DNA from: Odontocerum albicorne
Taxonomy: Eukaryota; Arthropoda; Insecta; Trichoptera; Odontoceridae
Direction of reading: 5' to 3'
Assembly: GCA_949825065.1 (NCBI GenBank)
Contig: OX463847.1
Coordinates: 40,582,831 to 40,646,830 of the forward strand
Length of the DNA stretch: 64,000 nt
How positions within the stretch are numbered: the stretch's first letter is position 1; every line of letters begins with the position of its first letter. Both the position numbers and the translations under genes were made by a program. The notes beneath the pieces were generated by a model, which worked only from the letters and a program-made list of their open reading frames with translations, did no database searches and was not told the DNA's origin. Positions 54,265 to 63,869 of the stretch are shown one piece after another.

Positions 54265-54435
54265 AATTTGTTAAAGAGATGCAAGGTAACACACTGGAAT
54301 TTCGTGCGGAAGATCATCAGTTCGAACCCTGCCCTGTGTTACTTCCCTCGAACGATACAAACATTTTTTCCGCCTAGTATTATATGACTTCAGTCATATC
54401 TATTATTTCAAAAAGAGGAAAAAATATGACGCTAG
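54265..54435 (+). mobile_element. SINE-2 (tRNA-derived)
   Basis: AGATGCAAGGTAACACACTG and the B box AGTTCGAACCCTGCCC are followed by ACAAACATTTTTTCCGCCTA, then GTATTATATGACTTCAGTCA and TTTCAAAAAGAGGAAAAAA. It aligns with 49560-49765 but lacks the GGGGGTATAAGGAT part. Confidence 0.6.
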
Positions 54436-54970
54436 TATATGACGTACGTGAAGTTTGGGAAGACACCCTAATGAATATTCATTATGTTCTTCCGAAAGAG
54501 GATAAAGTGAAATTACTTATAACAGGCGAATATGCATGATAAGGTGTATGGACGTGACACTAATGAAAGATGTAAACCAAAATAGAAATGGAGAACTGTT
54601 TTTTCTACACTCTCAATAGAGACAAAACGTGATGACAATCTTACTATTTTTTTTATGATTATTATAAAAGTGTTTGAATATTACAAGTTTGCCTAAATGA
54701 TTGAATGTACAGCTTATTCAACGGTTTATGGTGCAATAAATTGGTCGATTAAGTTAGCGATAACTTGGCACGGCGCACACAACAGCCCCGTCGTTACTGG
54801 ATGGAATGCCTTATTATCTGCAGGCTCGGAACAAATTTAATAGTCGGCTTACAGGAGATTCTGCATTTCAATCTCACAAAGCCATATTGGAATTTGCAAT
54901 ATTGCAATAATGACTTCATGCAAGTCAGGTCATATCAAAATACGCACTATGCTTACAAGGTCGTTAAATT
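54436..54970. other. No recognisable feature
   Basis: Possible faint LINE-H similarity at 54500-54630 (AGGTGTATGGACGTGACACT, then a CACTCTCAATAGAGAC end). The frame at 54765-54989 is not recognised. Confidence 0.35.
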
Positions 54971-54974
54971 GACG

Positions 54975-55050
54975 ACCTGCGTAGTCTAATTGATAAGATT
55001 CTCGGCTTCCACACAACGGTCTTCTTCGATTTCTGGTAGTAATTAAAACA
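54975..55050 (+). mobile_element. tRNA-like SINE head scrap
   Basis: GACCTGCGTAGTCTAATTGA then TAAGATTCTCGGCTTCC has an A-box-like stretch. The expected B box is reduced to CTTCTTCGATTTCTGGT. It resembles the family at 9390. Confidence 0.35.
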
Positions 55051-55329
55051 AAATAAAATTTTACAAAAGGGTCACAGTCTGGTTAAACCCTGGTCTGAGT
55101 ACATCTGCGAGTGTTGTTGCCGCTTAATCTGCGGTAGTGTAGCCAACATATCAGTATGCCAAACGAAAAAAGAAGAATCATCGTAACAGGTCTTTAAATT
55201 ATTTTCTCTTCTTTCAAAGTAATATTCTTAATAATGTATTACATTGTTATTCCACTAATTACATTGATAATAAAGACCGTTAAAATAAAATAAAATGTAG
55301 ACAACCCCCATGGTCATGGTACCATATGA

Positions 55330-55515
55330 ATAAATAAATAAGTTGGTAAGACGCCTGTCTCCCGACCCAGAGTTTGCGGGTTCAAATCCCACTGGAACCC
55401 AATTTTTTTAATTCCAGCCTTGTTTTCACTTAAGGTCACTTTAACTTACTTGTGGTTTGTTGGATGAGATTACCATATGACAATAAACCCACTACATTGT
55501 AATATATTCAACGAA
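55330..55515 (+). mobile_element. SINE-1 (tRNA-derived)
   Basis: GTTGGTAAGACGCCTGTCTC (A box side), CAGAGTTTGCGGGTTCAAAT then CCCACTGG (B box). The body TTGTTTTCACTTAAGGTCAC leads to the tail GGTTTGTTGGATGAGATTAC and ATGACAATAAACCCACT. The only SINE-1 on the plus strand. Its tail is similar to the LINE-C 3' end at 38340-38390. Confidence 0.75.
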
Positions 55516-55654
55516 ATCATAATACGATTCAATACAATACAAGTTTGTTTGAATAAACGGTTCACGGTATCGTTGGAACTAATCAATTTTTGATAGCTTT
55601 AATTTTAATAGTAGATTACATACTAGAAAAGAAATAGTATTGTTGTTTATAGTT

Positions 55655-55865
55655 AAGGCATTAACGTTGTGGAGGTTTAAAGACATTGTAATTTATTTTT
55701 ATCAAACACTGTTTATTCCACTTTTTTGTGACGGTATAACCCTACCGGTTTCAAGGCTTTCACCTCATCTTCAGGGAAGCGCAAACAAGACTTTTGCGCT
55801 CCCCTGAAGATGAGGTGAAAGCCTTGAAACCGGTAGGGTTATACCGTCACAAAAAAGTGAAATAG
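55655..55865. mobile_element. Penelope-like terminal sequence forming a 70-bp-arm palindrome
   Basis: GCATTAACGTTGTGGAGGTT and ATCAAACACTGTTTATTCCA are the Penelope-like 3' end (compare 41225-41340, reversed orientation of its coding part). From 55719 to 55859 the sequence is a near-perfect palindrome: CACTTTTTTGTGACGGTATA, ACCCTACCGGTTTCAAGGCT, TTCACCTCATCTTCAGGGAA, GCGCAAA, a loop, then the reverse complement. Two copies of the element end meet within a codon stretch just before its ORF end. Confidence 0.8.
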
Positions 55866-55869
55866 TATT

Positions 55870-56065
55870 TCTTCATTTATTCGTTTTACTTATCCTAAAC
55901 CATCTCAGAATGATTCCCTTCATTCTACTGAATATAATATATCAATCCTTTTCTCGCATCCATCCCTTATCTCGTTAGTTAATTTTGTATTATGTTTCAC
56001 GTTGTCACCCCATGTTTTGTAAATGTAGTGTAGAATAACTGCCTGTTTTTTTTTATTCACTATAT
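55870..56065 (-). mobile_element. LINE-H fragment
   Basis: TTCTTCATTTATTCGTTTTA then CCATCTCAGAATGATTCCCT is the reversed HVERINE/LRWF segment with a single copy of the motif that is tandemly repeated at 5796-6411. ATCCATCCCTTATCTCGTTA follows upstream. Confidence 0.6.
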
Positions 56066-56189
56066 TAAGTTTTCAATACGTAAAAAAGGTAAGTTTAAAG
56101 AATTTAATGTATATTTGTACAGAAATTAAACTTATTAATGGATTGTTTTTAATCAACGTAGATATTTTTTTTATTTCGTTACACGAGTC

Positions 56190-56415
56190 ACGTTACGAAA
56201 TGCTCAATTTTGTGACACGAGTCGCGTTACGTAAAGCTCAATATCGTTACACGAGCCGCGTTACGAAAAGCTCAATTTGGTTACACGACCCACGTTACAA
56301 AAAGCTCAATTACAATACACGAGCCGCGTTACGAAAAGCTCAATTTCGTTACACGAATCGCGTTACGAAAAGTTCAATTTCGTCACACGAGCCGCGTTAC
56401 GAAAAGCTCAATTTG
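56190..56415. repeat. 33-bp tandem repeat, about 7 copies
   Basis: Units of CGTTACGAAAAGCTCAATTT plus CGTTACACGAGCC with variation (GGTTACACGACCC, CGTCACACGAGCC). The multiple-of-three period opens a 113-codon plus frame (56107-56448) with a repeating Arg/Ser-rich peptide. It is treated as an artefact of the array. Confidence 0.9.
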
Positions 56416-56489
56416 CTACAGAAATTTCAGGAAAGGCACCTACAATAATAATTTAGATCTAAAAGTAAACATTCATACCACCATACCAA

Positions 56490-56755
56490 ATTCCTATTGC
56501 GGGAAGCTAAGAGTAATTTCCACGCTTTCCTATCCACAAAACAGCGTTTACCTCAACCACTCTCACGTATCTGTATATTTTACTTCTTACCTTACACCCA
56601 GTCAAAATGTCGCCAACTACATCCTTTCATTTATTATTCCCACCCTACTGATTCGAAATATTTCTTTATCTTTTAAATTCATGATTTACAAAAATGTATT
56701 TACTGATATCTTCTATATTTTATTTTCGGGATATACATCATGTTTTTAGACACCC
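56490..56755 (-). mobile_element. LINE-H fragment
   Basis: The reversed 3' block (AATTCCTATTGCGGGAAGCT, AAGAGTAATTTCCACGCTTT, CCTATCCACAAAACAGCG) is followed by CTCAACCACTCTCACGTATC, as in other minus copies. Frames are lost. Confidence 0.5.
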
Positions 56756-56759
56756 GTTA

Positions 56760-57285
56760 ACTCTTTTGGATAAAAATCTTTTGTTCAAAACGATTTTTTT
56801 CCTTTTATTAAATAAAATTTTAATTCAAAAATTAAATCTGTTATTTAAAAAAATATCACCAAAAACAAACGATTTACCAACTCAACGTAAGTAAAATAAA
56901 TCCGTTTCTACAAAATACTTTCTAATTATTTTTTTTTTAAAAACAAACTTAAAATTTACTATCCCCAGGCAATACCCACTCGAATAGACAGCAGCACTTA
57001 GTTTTGAAAGGCCCATCCCATCCAGCATTATTCCTAAAATTAAACCTTCCATTACTGTCAGACTTTAATGAAAATATAATTCCTTTTATTAACTGTAGCC
57101 ACCTAATGAAGGTAATTAGAAGATGCAAAACAAACCATCGTGTAAAGCGCAAACAAGGATATCTCAGTTTTTGACGAAAATAAGTTTTCCCTTTTATCAA
57201 AAGACAAAATGACACGTCTCAAATTGCAGTACTTTTCCATAAATGGAAAATAATGTAAATGGGTTTAAAAAAATAATGGGTTCAT
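56760..57285. other. No recognisable feature
   Basis: AT-rich DNA. The minus frame at 56949-57215 is not recognised. Confidence 0.4.
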
Positions 57286-57289
57286 TGCA

Positions 57290-57965
57290 TACTCTATACT
57301 AAGACCGTCATGGTCCCCTGCCATTTCTGGAACTTGATACATATCTTGGCTTTATCTCTCCCGGTCTTAAGCCATTTTGAATGCAACTTTAATGGAAGAT
57401 TCTGTGGACTCATTTATTTTGTCCAGATATCTAACAGGACAACCCTTCCTCTCAAATTGTCTATAATCACCACCTTGTCAAGACTTTCGTTGATCTTTCT
57501 AGTAACATGTTAGAAATTATGTTAGAATACTTTAACTGCATGCACTGAAAGCCTTTCGGTGGTCAATTATTATTGGAGGTTAGAGATGTTAAAATTCCTT
57601 GCCTTTGAGATACACAGCATCTACTTTCAGCCACCTGGGTCACGTTGACTGCAGCGTTAAAAGAGAATCATCTTAACTCCATCATTCGTCATCCATTATG
57701 AAGGAAACCCTCTTTTTGTTCGTTATCTCTCAACTATTCTCGTGATCACTGTCTTCTCAGTACTTTCTTTTTTTTTCTAGTAACAGGCCCAAAGTACGTT
57801 AGGATCCTTTTTCTGCATTTTGTCCAAAGTATTTCAGTAATGGTTATGTTACATCTATCATCAATGGTTATGTTACATCTATCATCAATGGTTATGTTAC
57901 ATCTATCATCAATCGAACTAATGGTTTTAAATAATATTTTCTCGACCTTCAATAAAATAACTTAA
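57290..57965 (-). pseudogene. LINE ORF2 C-terminal remnant with a 24-bp internal repeat
   Basis: The minus strand from 57850 reads ILWTKCRKRILTYFGPVTRK, resembling the ILxxxxKRRLxxFGHVxR segment of RTE-type ORF2. Near 57470-57310 it reads CPVRYLDKINEST, then KVAFKMA-stop-DRER, resembling the RPRxxWxD ... AxxMAxDRxxW end. Just upstream, 57837-57912 holds three copies of a 24-bp unit (ATCAATGGTTATGTTACATC plus TATC; DRCNITI on the minus strand). Similarity is patchy. Confidence 0.5.
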
Positions 57966-58325
57966 CTAATGCGATTATGCAATAATTTCTATTTAAATAC
58001 TTATTTTGCTGTTTTTGTAAGTTGCAGAAATATTATAAGCATTTTAAAGTAACTTAAACAGAGATGATTTATTAATTGATTTAGTATTAATACTGTAGAA
58101 CTTCATTTTAAGCAGGACAATTGAACACTTCAATTGGAAGAAATCTATCCACGCAATTTAAATTAAAGTAAATGCCTTGTTTCGTTTTAAAAAGCATTGT
58201 CAAACTGTTTGTTCATGCTATTGTAACGCGAAATGGGCGACAGGAAACAAGGTAACACTTAATGTTATACAACAACCGCACAATATCAACAGCAGCAAAA
58301 GCGCACCTTGATATATGGAAGTGAA
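57966..58325. other. No recognisable feature
   Basis: AT-rich DNA without supported features. Confidence 0.45.
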
Positions 58326-58329
58326 ACTG

Positions 58330-59010
58330 AACGTGTTGAAGCACACCTTGATATATGGAAGTGAAACTTGGACTTAGCAGATGAAAAATAAGAGTAAGAT
58401 TATTTCTGTGGAGAAGCGTGCATTAAAGTAAATTGGTGAAATGTCAATGTTTGATAGAAGGCTGAAAAAAGACGTTAGAAATGAACGCATGGATCAAATT
58501 TTATGTTTAAAAGAAGGCTGAAAAAAGACGTTAGAAATGAACGCATGGATCAAATTTTATGTTTGAAAGAAGGCTGACAAAAGACGTAAGAAATTAATGT
58601 ATGGATCAAATTTAATGTTTGAAAGAAGGCTGAAAAAAGACGTAAGAAATTAATGCATGGATCAAATTTAATGTTTGAAAGAAGGCTGAAAAAAGACGTA
58701 AGAAATTAATGCATGGGTCAAATTTAATATTTTAAGTAAAATGAAAAAGGAAGGTTTAAGATGGTTTGGGCACGTGGAGAGAATAAATTATGAAAGAAAG
58801 ACTAAGCGAATATACAAGTCAGAAGCGCAAGGTGTGCGTGGAAGAGGTATATCGAGCAAAATGTGACAGGACCAAACGAACTAAATTTTGGAAGAAGGTA
58901 AAGTTAGTAGTATGAATAATAGAAGATTGTGCATGACGAAATGTACGAGTATGTATGTGAAAGAGGCGAAAGATGTGTGCTTGGATAGAAAAGTTAAGGA
59001 AATCTATGTT
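58330..59010 (+). pseudogene. LINE-H ORF2 C-terminal part with internal tandem expansion
   Basis: LIYGSETWT (about 58355), IISVEKRALK, then MSMFDRRLKKDVRNERMDQI. The array at 58445-58735 follows, then ILSKMKKEGLRWFGHVERIN and YERKTKRIYKSEAQGVRGRG, ending with CMTKCTSMYVKEAKDVCLDR. This is the complete LINE-H C-terminal order with one module expanded. A 30-bp direct duplication at its start (TGTTGAAGCACACCTTGATA, 58295-58370) was also noted. Several stops. Confidence 0.85.
58445..58735. repeat. Tandem repeat of about 58 bp inside LINE-H, 5 copies
   Basis: The unit is GAAGGCTGAAAAAAGACGTA, AGAAATTAATGCATGGATCA, AATTTAATGTTTGAAA. It encodes the DRxRNExxxDEC-type module of the ORF. The period is not a multiple of three. 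Confidence 0.9.
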
Positions 59011-59085
59011 CTAGGTAGACCTACCCCTTTATTACTATATCTAGGTAGACCTACCCCTGTATTCTCTAAGTAGACCTACCACTGT
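59008..59085. repeat. Tandem repeat of about 30 bp, 3 copies
   Basis: Copies of CTAGGTAGACCTACCCCT plus TATTACTATAT, degenerating in the third (CTAAGTAGACCTACCACT). It directly follows the LINE-H ORF end. Confidence 0.85.
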
Positions 59086-59505
59086 ATTTTTCCCCATTTT
59101 AGTATTATATCATTCTGTTTAAAATGATCTAGTTAATGATTTGTACGTCGACATGTTTATAGTACTCGTAATATTATTTTTTTGTTTCATGTGTATTTAG
59201 TTGATATTAAAACCACAAAGGTTGTATAATGCCTTAAAATGTAATTAGAAACATGAAAAAAAAGTTACAATTCAAGGACGTTTTAATACTTCTTCAAAGC
59301 CTTAGATTTATCTTGATAACCGAAACGTATATTCATTCATCAATGCGTTTCTATCACACTATCGTATCTCTCAAAAAGCATTTGACTCTTACAAGGAAGT
59401 CTATTCTTCGCGACTGAAACGATCTCTGTAAGATCACTAGAGAGAAATTAAGCAAAAGTAAAGAACGACGAATGAATGAAAGATTGAATAAATTTAAAGT
59501 TTGAA
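59086..59505. other. No recognisable feature
   Basis: AT-rich DNA without frames or repeats. Confidence 0.45.
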
Positions 59506-59509
59506 AAAA

Positions 59510-59760
59510 AATGAACATCCCCCAGGCTGCACTCTCTCCAATGGGCACCAACACTGACTGTAAAGTGTCTCACACCACCACTCGTCTAGCATTACTCCTT
59601 TCATTAGTCCTTCCACTCTCCCGCTTTACCCCTAAAGCGTCGTCAGACACACTAAAAACTTCAATCTCAGGACATTTCAACCCTCTATGGGAGAGGTTCT
59701 ATAACTGGGTGTCGTATCGGTCTGCGATTTTACCAATACGGTGGGATTTTAATTGACTCG
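59510..59760. other. Unassigned higher-GC block with an 81-codon frame
   Basis: The plus frame 59511-59756 has a hydrophobic stretch (LALLLSLVLPLSRF) and ends YRSAILPIRWDFN. It stands out from its flanks by composition, but no family or splice context is recognised. It could be a mobile-element fragment on either strand. Confidence 0.3.
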
Positions 59761-59764
59761 ATTT

Positions 59765-60415
59765 ATATATTTAAGAAATATTTTAATCATATTTATTTAT
59801 ATAATAATGTGGCTTTAATGAAAACAAAAATCAAATGTTTAACTTTAACTTTTTAGACTCCATATAACAAAAAATAGTATTTAATTGCTTTGTTTTTTCA
59901 CTTCAACCATTAATTCCCAACACACGTGTTTCTACATAATATCTCTAAATTCTTCAAGCGGAATGATCCCAGTTTGTTGCGAAAGAAATGATAAGGTCCA
60001 ACTGGTATTATATTTCATCAGAAGTATGTGTTGTCTATAAAAATTAAAGATTCTTAGAGCCATAAGTAATACGAAAACGCGAATAAATAACTATAGAATG
60101 CAAAAGATTTTACTCCTTATTAAAAAAATCTTTCTATCAATAGACTATACACACTTCAGATGAAGTATGAAACCAGTAAGAGGTAAGCATTGTTTTCGTA
60201 ATAAACCAGGATCATTCCGCTTGAAAAAAGCCCCGAGATTTTTATTTTCAGTAAAGTTAGTACTCAATCACTTAAAACAATAAAATTATAACTAGATAAC
60301 AATGTTTTTTTTGTTAAATTAAAAAAAAATTGTACTAGCACGTTAATAAAATGTTCACGTTTTATTTAATAATAATATTCAATTACACAAATTTCAATTA
60401 CATTTTAAATATTTA
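59765..60415. other. No recognisable feature
   Basis: AT-rich DNA. GGAATGATCCCAG (59960) and the reversed CTGGATCATTCC-like text at 60208-60222 form a weak inverted pair. Confidence 0.4.
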
Positions 60416-60419
60416 TTTA

Positions 60420-60940
60420 GAACTTGTGAGTCATGTTCAAACTAGAATATACTATTGATAAGATTTGTAAAGAACTTTTGTGTCATATTCACACTAAAAC
60501 AATTCATAAGACCTGTAAAAAACTTGTGAGTCATATTCAAACTGTAATATACTATTAAGTTTTATAAAGAACTCTTGTGTCATATTCACACTAAAACAAT
60601 TCATAAGATTTGTAAACAACTTGTGAGTCATATTCAAACTGTAATATACTATTAAGTTTTATAAAGAACTCTTGTGTCATGTTCACACTAAAACAATTCA
60701 TAAGATTTGTAAACAACTTGTGAGTCATATTCAAACTGTAATATACTATTGAGTTTTATAAAGAACTCTTGTGTCATATTCACACTAAAACAATTCATAT
60801 GATTTGTAAACAACTTGTGAGTCATATTCAAACTGTAATATACTATTGAGTTTTATAAAGAACTCTTGTGTCATATTCACACTAAAACAATTCATATGAT
60901 TTGTAAACAACTTGTGAGTCATATTCAAACTTAAACATAC
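60420..60940. repeat. Dimeric 97-bp satellite, about 5 copies
   Basis: Each unit has two related halves: AACTTGTGAGTCATATTCAA, ACTGTAATATACTATTAAGT, TTTATAAAG (49 bp) and AACTCTTGTGTCATATTCAC, ACTAAAACAATTCATAAGAT, TTGTAAAC (48 bp). Degenerate satellite (TTTTCATATTCAAAATTAAA, GAACTTGTGAGACATTA) resumes at 61718-61795 after the LINE-T insertion. Confidence 0.9.
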
Positions 60941-60964
60941 ATAATTAAACATATATAACATACA

Positions 60965-61674
60965 TAGACTCAGCAGACACACATGACACGCATGGCAACT
61001 AATAAAATGTTCACCATCCCTAGAGTTAAAACCTCTTTTGCCCAAAGGCAATATGCTTATTTGGCTCCCATTACATACAATGGCGTGCCGACTTCAATAA
61101 AGGTAAAGGTAGGAAAACCATTTAGACAGTCGATCGGAGCGTGGTTGTTATTGCGACAGGATTTTGAGTACTTGGGCTTTCAGGATGAATGACGAGTGGA
61201 AGGGATTTATGTAAGCTCGTGAGTGTGGGTTTCTTCTTGTTGTTTTAATTTTGGTTGTTTTTGTATTAGTGTTTCTGTGTATTTTTTTTTTTTTGTTTTA
61301 ATTTTCTTTTGATTTTGATTTTTATTCTTATGATTGTGTGCGGTATAGTGCGGGATGAATATTTTTGGTATTTCTGGAGTGATGATGTGTGAGCAGTTGA
61401 ATTTCGCAAGATGTTTCCAGTTGTAGTTGAGTGTCACTGTCAGGTTGATGAGAGCGTGCAACGGGGTTTTGTTTTTGTGTAATCAAAAATCGGAAAGAAG
61501 TATCGATTTATTTTTCTCATGCTAAATATCCTCAGTGAGATACAGGCAAAAGCCTAGTTTACTGGGGATACGACAAATGAAAGGCAAAAAACCCAGATCC
61601 ATAAAATTGTATGTCCAAATCAAATTATATGTTGTTTTTCTCAAATTGTGTATATTTCTTGTCATGTGTAATAA

Positions 61675-61705
<31 letters not shown>

Positions 61706-61717
61706 AATTAATGAAAA
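60965..61717 (+). pseudogene. LINE-T ORF2 C-terminus, 3' UTR and TAAA tail
   Basis: The frame at 60983-61192 reads TRMATNKMFTIPRVKTSFAQ then RQYAYLAPITYNGVPTSIKV and FRQSIGAWLL. This matches the NxxxxLxxPRxxTxxGxxSFxYxAPxxWNxLPxxIKxxxSxxxFKxxLKxWL end of CR1/jockey-like ORF2. The short tail ends EYLGFQDE. A 3' UTR follows with CAAATGAAAGGCAAAAAACC and ends in (AATA)n at 61670-61710. 5' truncated. It inserted into the dimeric satellite, which continues on both sides. Confidence 0.8.
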
Positions 61718-61795
61718 ACTTTTTTCATATTCAAAATTAAAACATACTATGTACTCGTATTTATAAGATTTGTTAAGAACTTGTGAGACATTAAA

Positions 61796-62535
61796 TCAGA
61801 TTTTGGAATTTTTACACATAAAAAAGTTTTGAAACATTCATTTATTTCGTAAATCATCCAAAAGTTTAAAATATTTATTATTTTTTAAATCAATTAAATG
61901 TTTAGAAAAAGTCGACCTTCATAACCTAGTTGGTAAAACAATATCTCCACTTCACTAATTCGGATGTGTTAAGGGGTACGTATATGAATAAATAAATTAG
62001 ATAAAAAAATTAATACAATGATCAAACACTTAATCGGTGTAACATTCAACGCTATATTATATATTTTTATTACATTAAAAAAAATTAAAAGACGATAAAT
62101 GTTACAAATTTGTCCATTTTTTTTACTTATTACAATATAATTTAATACTATGCCAAAATATGTATTAAGAAACATAAAAAAGTAATTGATAAAATATATT
62201 AAAGATCAGACTTTGAAAATATGTTGGAAAGCTCTGCCCTTAAGGGTGGCAACATTCATTGCTAACCCCCGTCTCTTAAAACAGTTAAAAAAAAACTCTT
62301 TTTCATAAAACAAAATGCCTCTTCTTTACAATTATTACTTTTATATCTCAAATGAATTTACGCCCTTCAGTCCCAAAGGGATTCCTTCAATGGAGTACCC
62401 ATAAAGGTCGCATTTGAACCTTTTTTTACTTCATCAAATTAAAAAAATTAAACGAGTTCTGGTACTTTTTTTTCTGATTAAGTATATAAATGTCAATATT
62501 GTTTACATGTGTAATTTTTTGTTTATTTTTTTAAT
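61796..62535. other. No recognisable feature
   Basis: Very AT-rich. A tRNA-like scrap (CATAACCTAGTTGGTAAAAC) occurs at 61919-61938 without a B box. Confidence 0.45.
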
Positions 62536-62539
62536 GTGT

Positions 62540-62612
62540 ACATACATTATTTATTTATTTTTTATTTATTTTACACGTGACAAGAAATATACATCTATTA
62601 ATATACAAATAT
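62540..62612 (-). mobile_element. LINE-T tail scrap
   Basis: ATTTATTTATTTTTTATTTA then TTTTACACGTGACAAGAAAT and ATACATC is the reversed last 60-70 bp of LINE-T with its TAAA tail. It marks the truncated end of the neighbouring piggyBac-like copy. Confidence 0.6.
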
Positions 62613-63168
62613 ACGTTCCGGGGCTGTGTATTCAATACACATCAATACACATGTAAAAATGAGCGATTTAAAATCGGAAAAATAAGAATATTCATAGCCA
62701 ATCGCTTAAATTAATTAAATTTGAAGTCAAAAATGATAATAATTGAAATTTAATTGCTGAAAACATAAAACGACCACCTCGAACGAAAGCTCGCGATCTA
62801 TGAAGAGAAAGAATCGAGCAAACTGAGATTCTATTTCTTGCGTTCACATATACCGAAGTAGAGTGAGAGTGAGACGTGAATAGCGTCGCTTCCTCACCGA
62901 TAGCGGTGTTTTAGAATTAATATACCTACGTCACACACTGGCACACGTTTGATTGTATTAGTGAATTTATTCCCGATTTTCACAAAATATCTCTGATATG
63001 GCCGATAAGTGCTAATTATTATTAATATTATTTTTTTTCATTCAATGCGTAAATGTATTACGGAGGAATACCTAAAATCTGAACCCAGTATTTATTATAT
63101 TTATAGAGATATTAACGTTTTTAGAAACAATGTGTACTAGTTACACATAACAGGACAGGAAGGGTTAA
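62613..63168 (-). mobile_element. piggyBac-like MITE, truncated copy
   Basis: On the minus strand from 63168: TTAA, then CCCTTCCTGTCCTGTTATGT, ATATCTCTATAAATATAATA, ATTTTAGGTATTCCTCCGTA, ATACATTTACGCATTGA, and later ATTCTTATTTTTCCGATTTT. This follows the element at 72-714 block by block. The far end is lost at the LINE-T scrap. A TTAA (63165-63168) marks the preserved end. Confidence 0.7.
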
Positions 63169-63182
63169 TAAAGTTATGTGAT

Positions 63183-63205
63183 CCCCCCCCCTCCCCCCCC
63201 CCCCC
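63183..63205. repeat. Poly-C tract
   Basis: A run of C interrupted by a single T, next to the piggyBac-like copy. Its length may be unreliable in the assembly. Confidence 0.9.
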
Positions 63206-63209
63206 GTTT

Positions 63210-63820
63210 GGACTCCCTACGTAGATGTGTTATACTGATCGTTGAATCTACTGAGGTACCAATTAAAAAAATATTCGATAAAATACTATTTGTTTGAAAG
63301 TTCCAATAATAAAAATTAGTTTAGGTTCGATATTTGTTGCATAATTGTATTAACTAGGAAGGACAACGACAGATGTCACCCGAAGGTCTCCGTCTGCCAG
63401 GCAGACTGGCGAGAAACTGAGAGGAAATTTGATTATTATCAGAAAATATCGAATATTTTCCCTCAACTCTTCGTGTTTCTATGGCGATAAATTGGTTCCC
63501 TGATTAAATAACGGAGAAGAATAATAAATAATGAGGTCTGAAACTATTATATTACTAATCACGTTCATATCTTTTTGTACAACATTGACTATTTCAAAAT
63601 GTTTTCATGGTAAAAACTAACCGAAGTAAATTGAGTATTCTTTTCAGAATGCTTTTCGAATCGTCCTCAATAGACACCTTTAGAATGATTCAGAAATTGA
63701 AGAATACTTGTCCATCCTTCACTATTTTTCTAATTTTTGCTTTTCTCTGTATATTGTCTTCTAGTTTATCTCTCTGTTATGTTAAAATTAGAATTCTGGA
63801 GCTATATATTTATATGTGAG
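63210..63820. other. No recognisable feature
   Basis: AT-rich DNA. The 70-codon frame at 63607-63819 is hydrophobic at its end and is not recognised. Confidence 0.45.
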
Positions 63821-63869
63821 TTCCCCTAAACGAGAACTCCTACCAAGAGGAGGACGATTCCAGCCGCGA
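63821..63869 (+). CDS. Weak candidate exon with an acidic reading
   Basis: After GAG at 63818-63820, one frame reads PLNENSYQEEDDSSR (then E, if unspliced) and a possible donor GTACGT follows at 63870. The composition is exon-like and unlike the flanks. Against it: the acceptor lacks a good pyrimidine tract. The frame would also need a phase that does not follow directly from the exon ending at 46897, so another exon would have to lie between. Recorded as a possibility only. Confidence 0.2.

Noticed and set aside
56107..56448. 113-codon frame with Arg/Ser-rich repeats as a gene
   Set aside because: It is produced by the 33-bp tandem repeat, whose period is a multiple of three.
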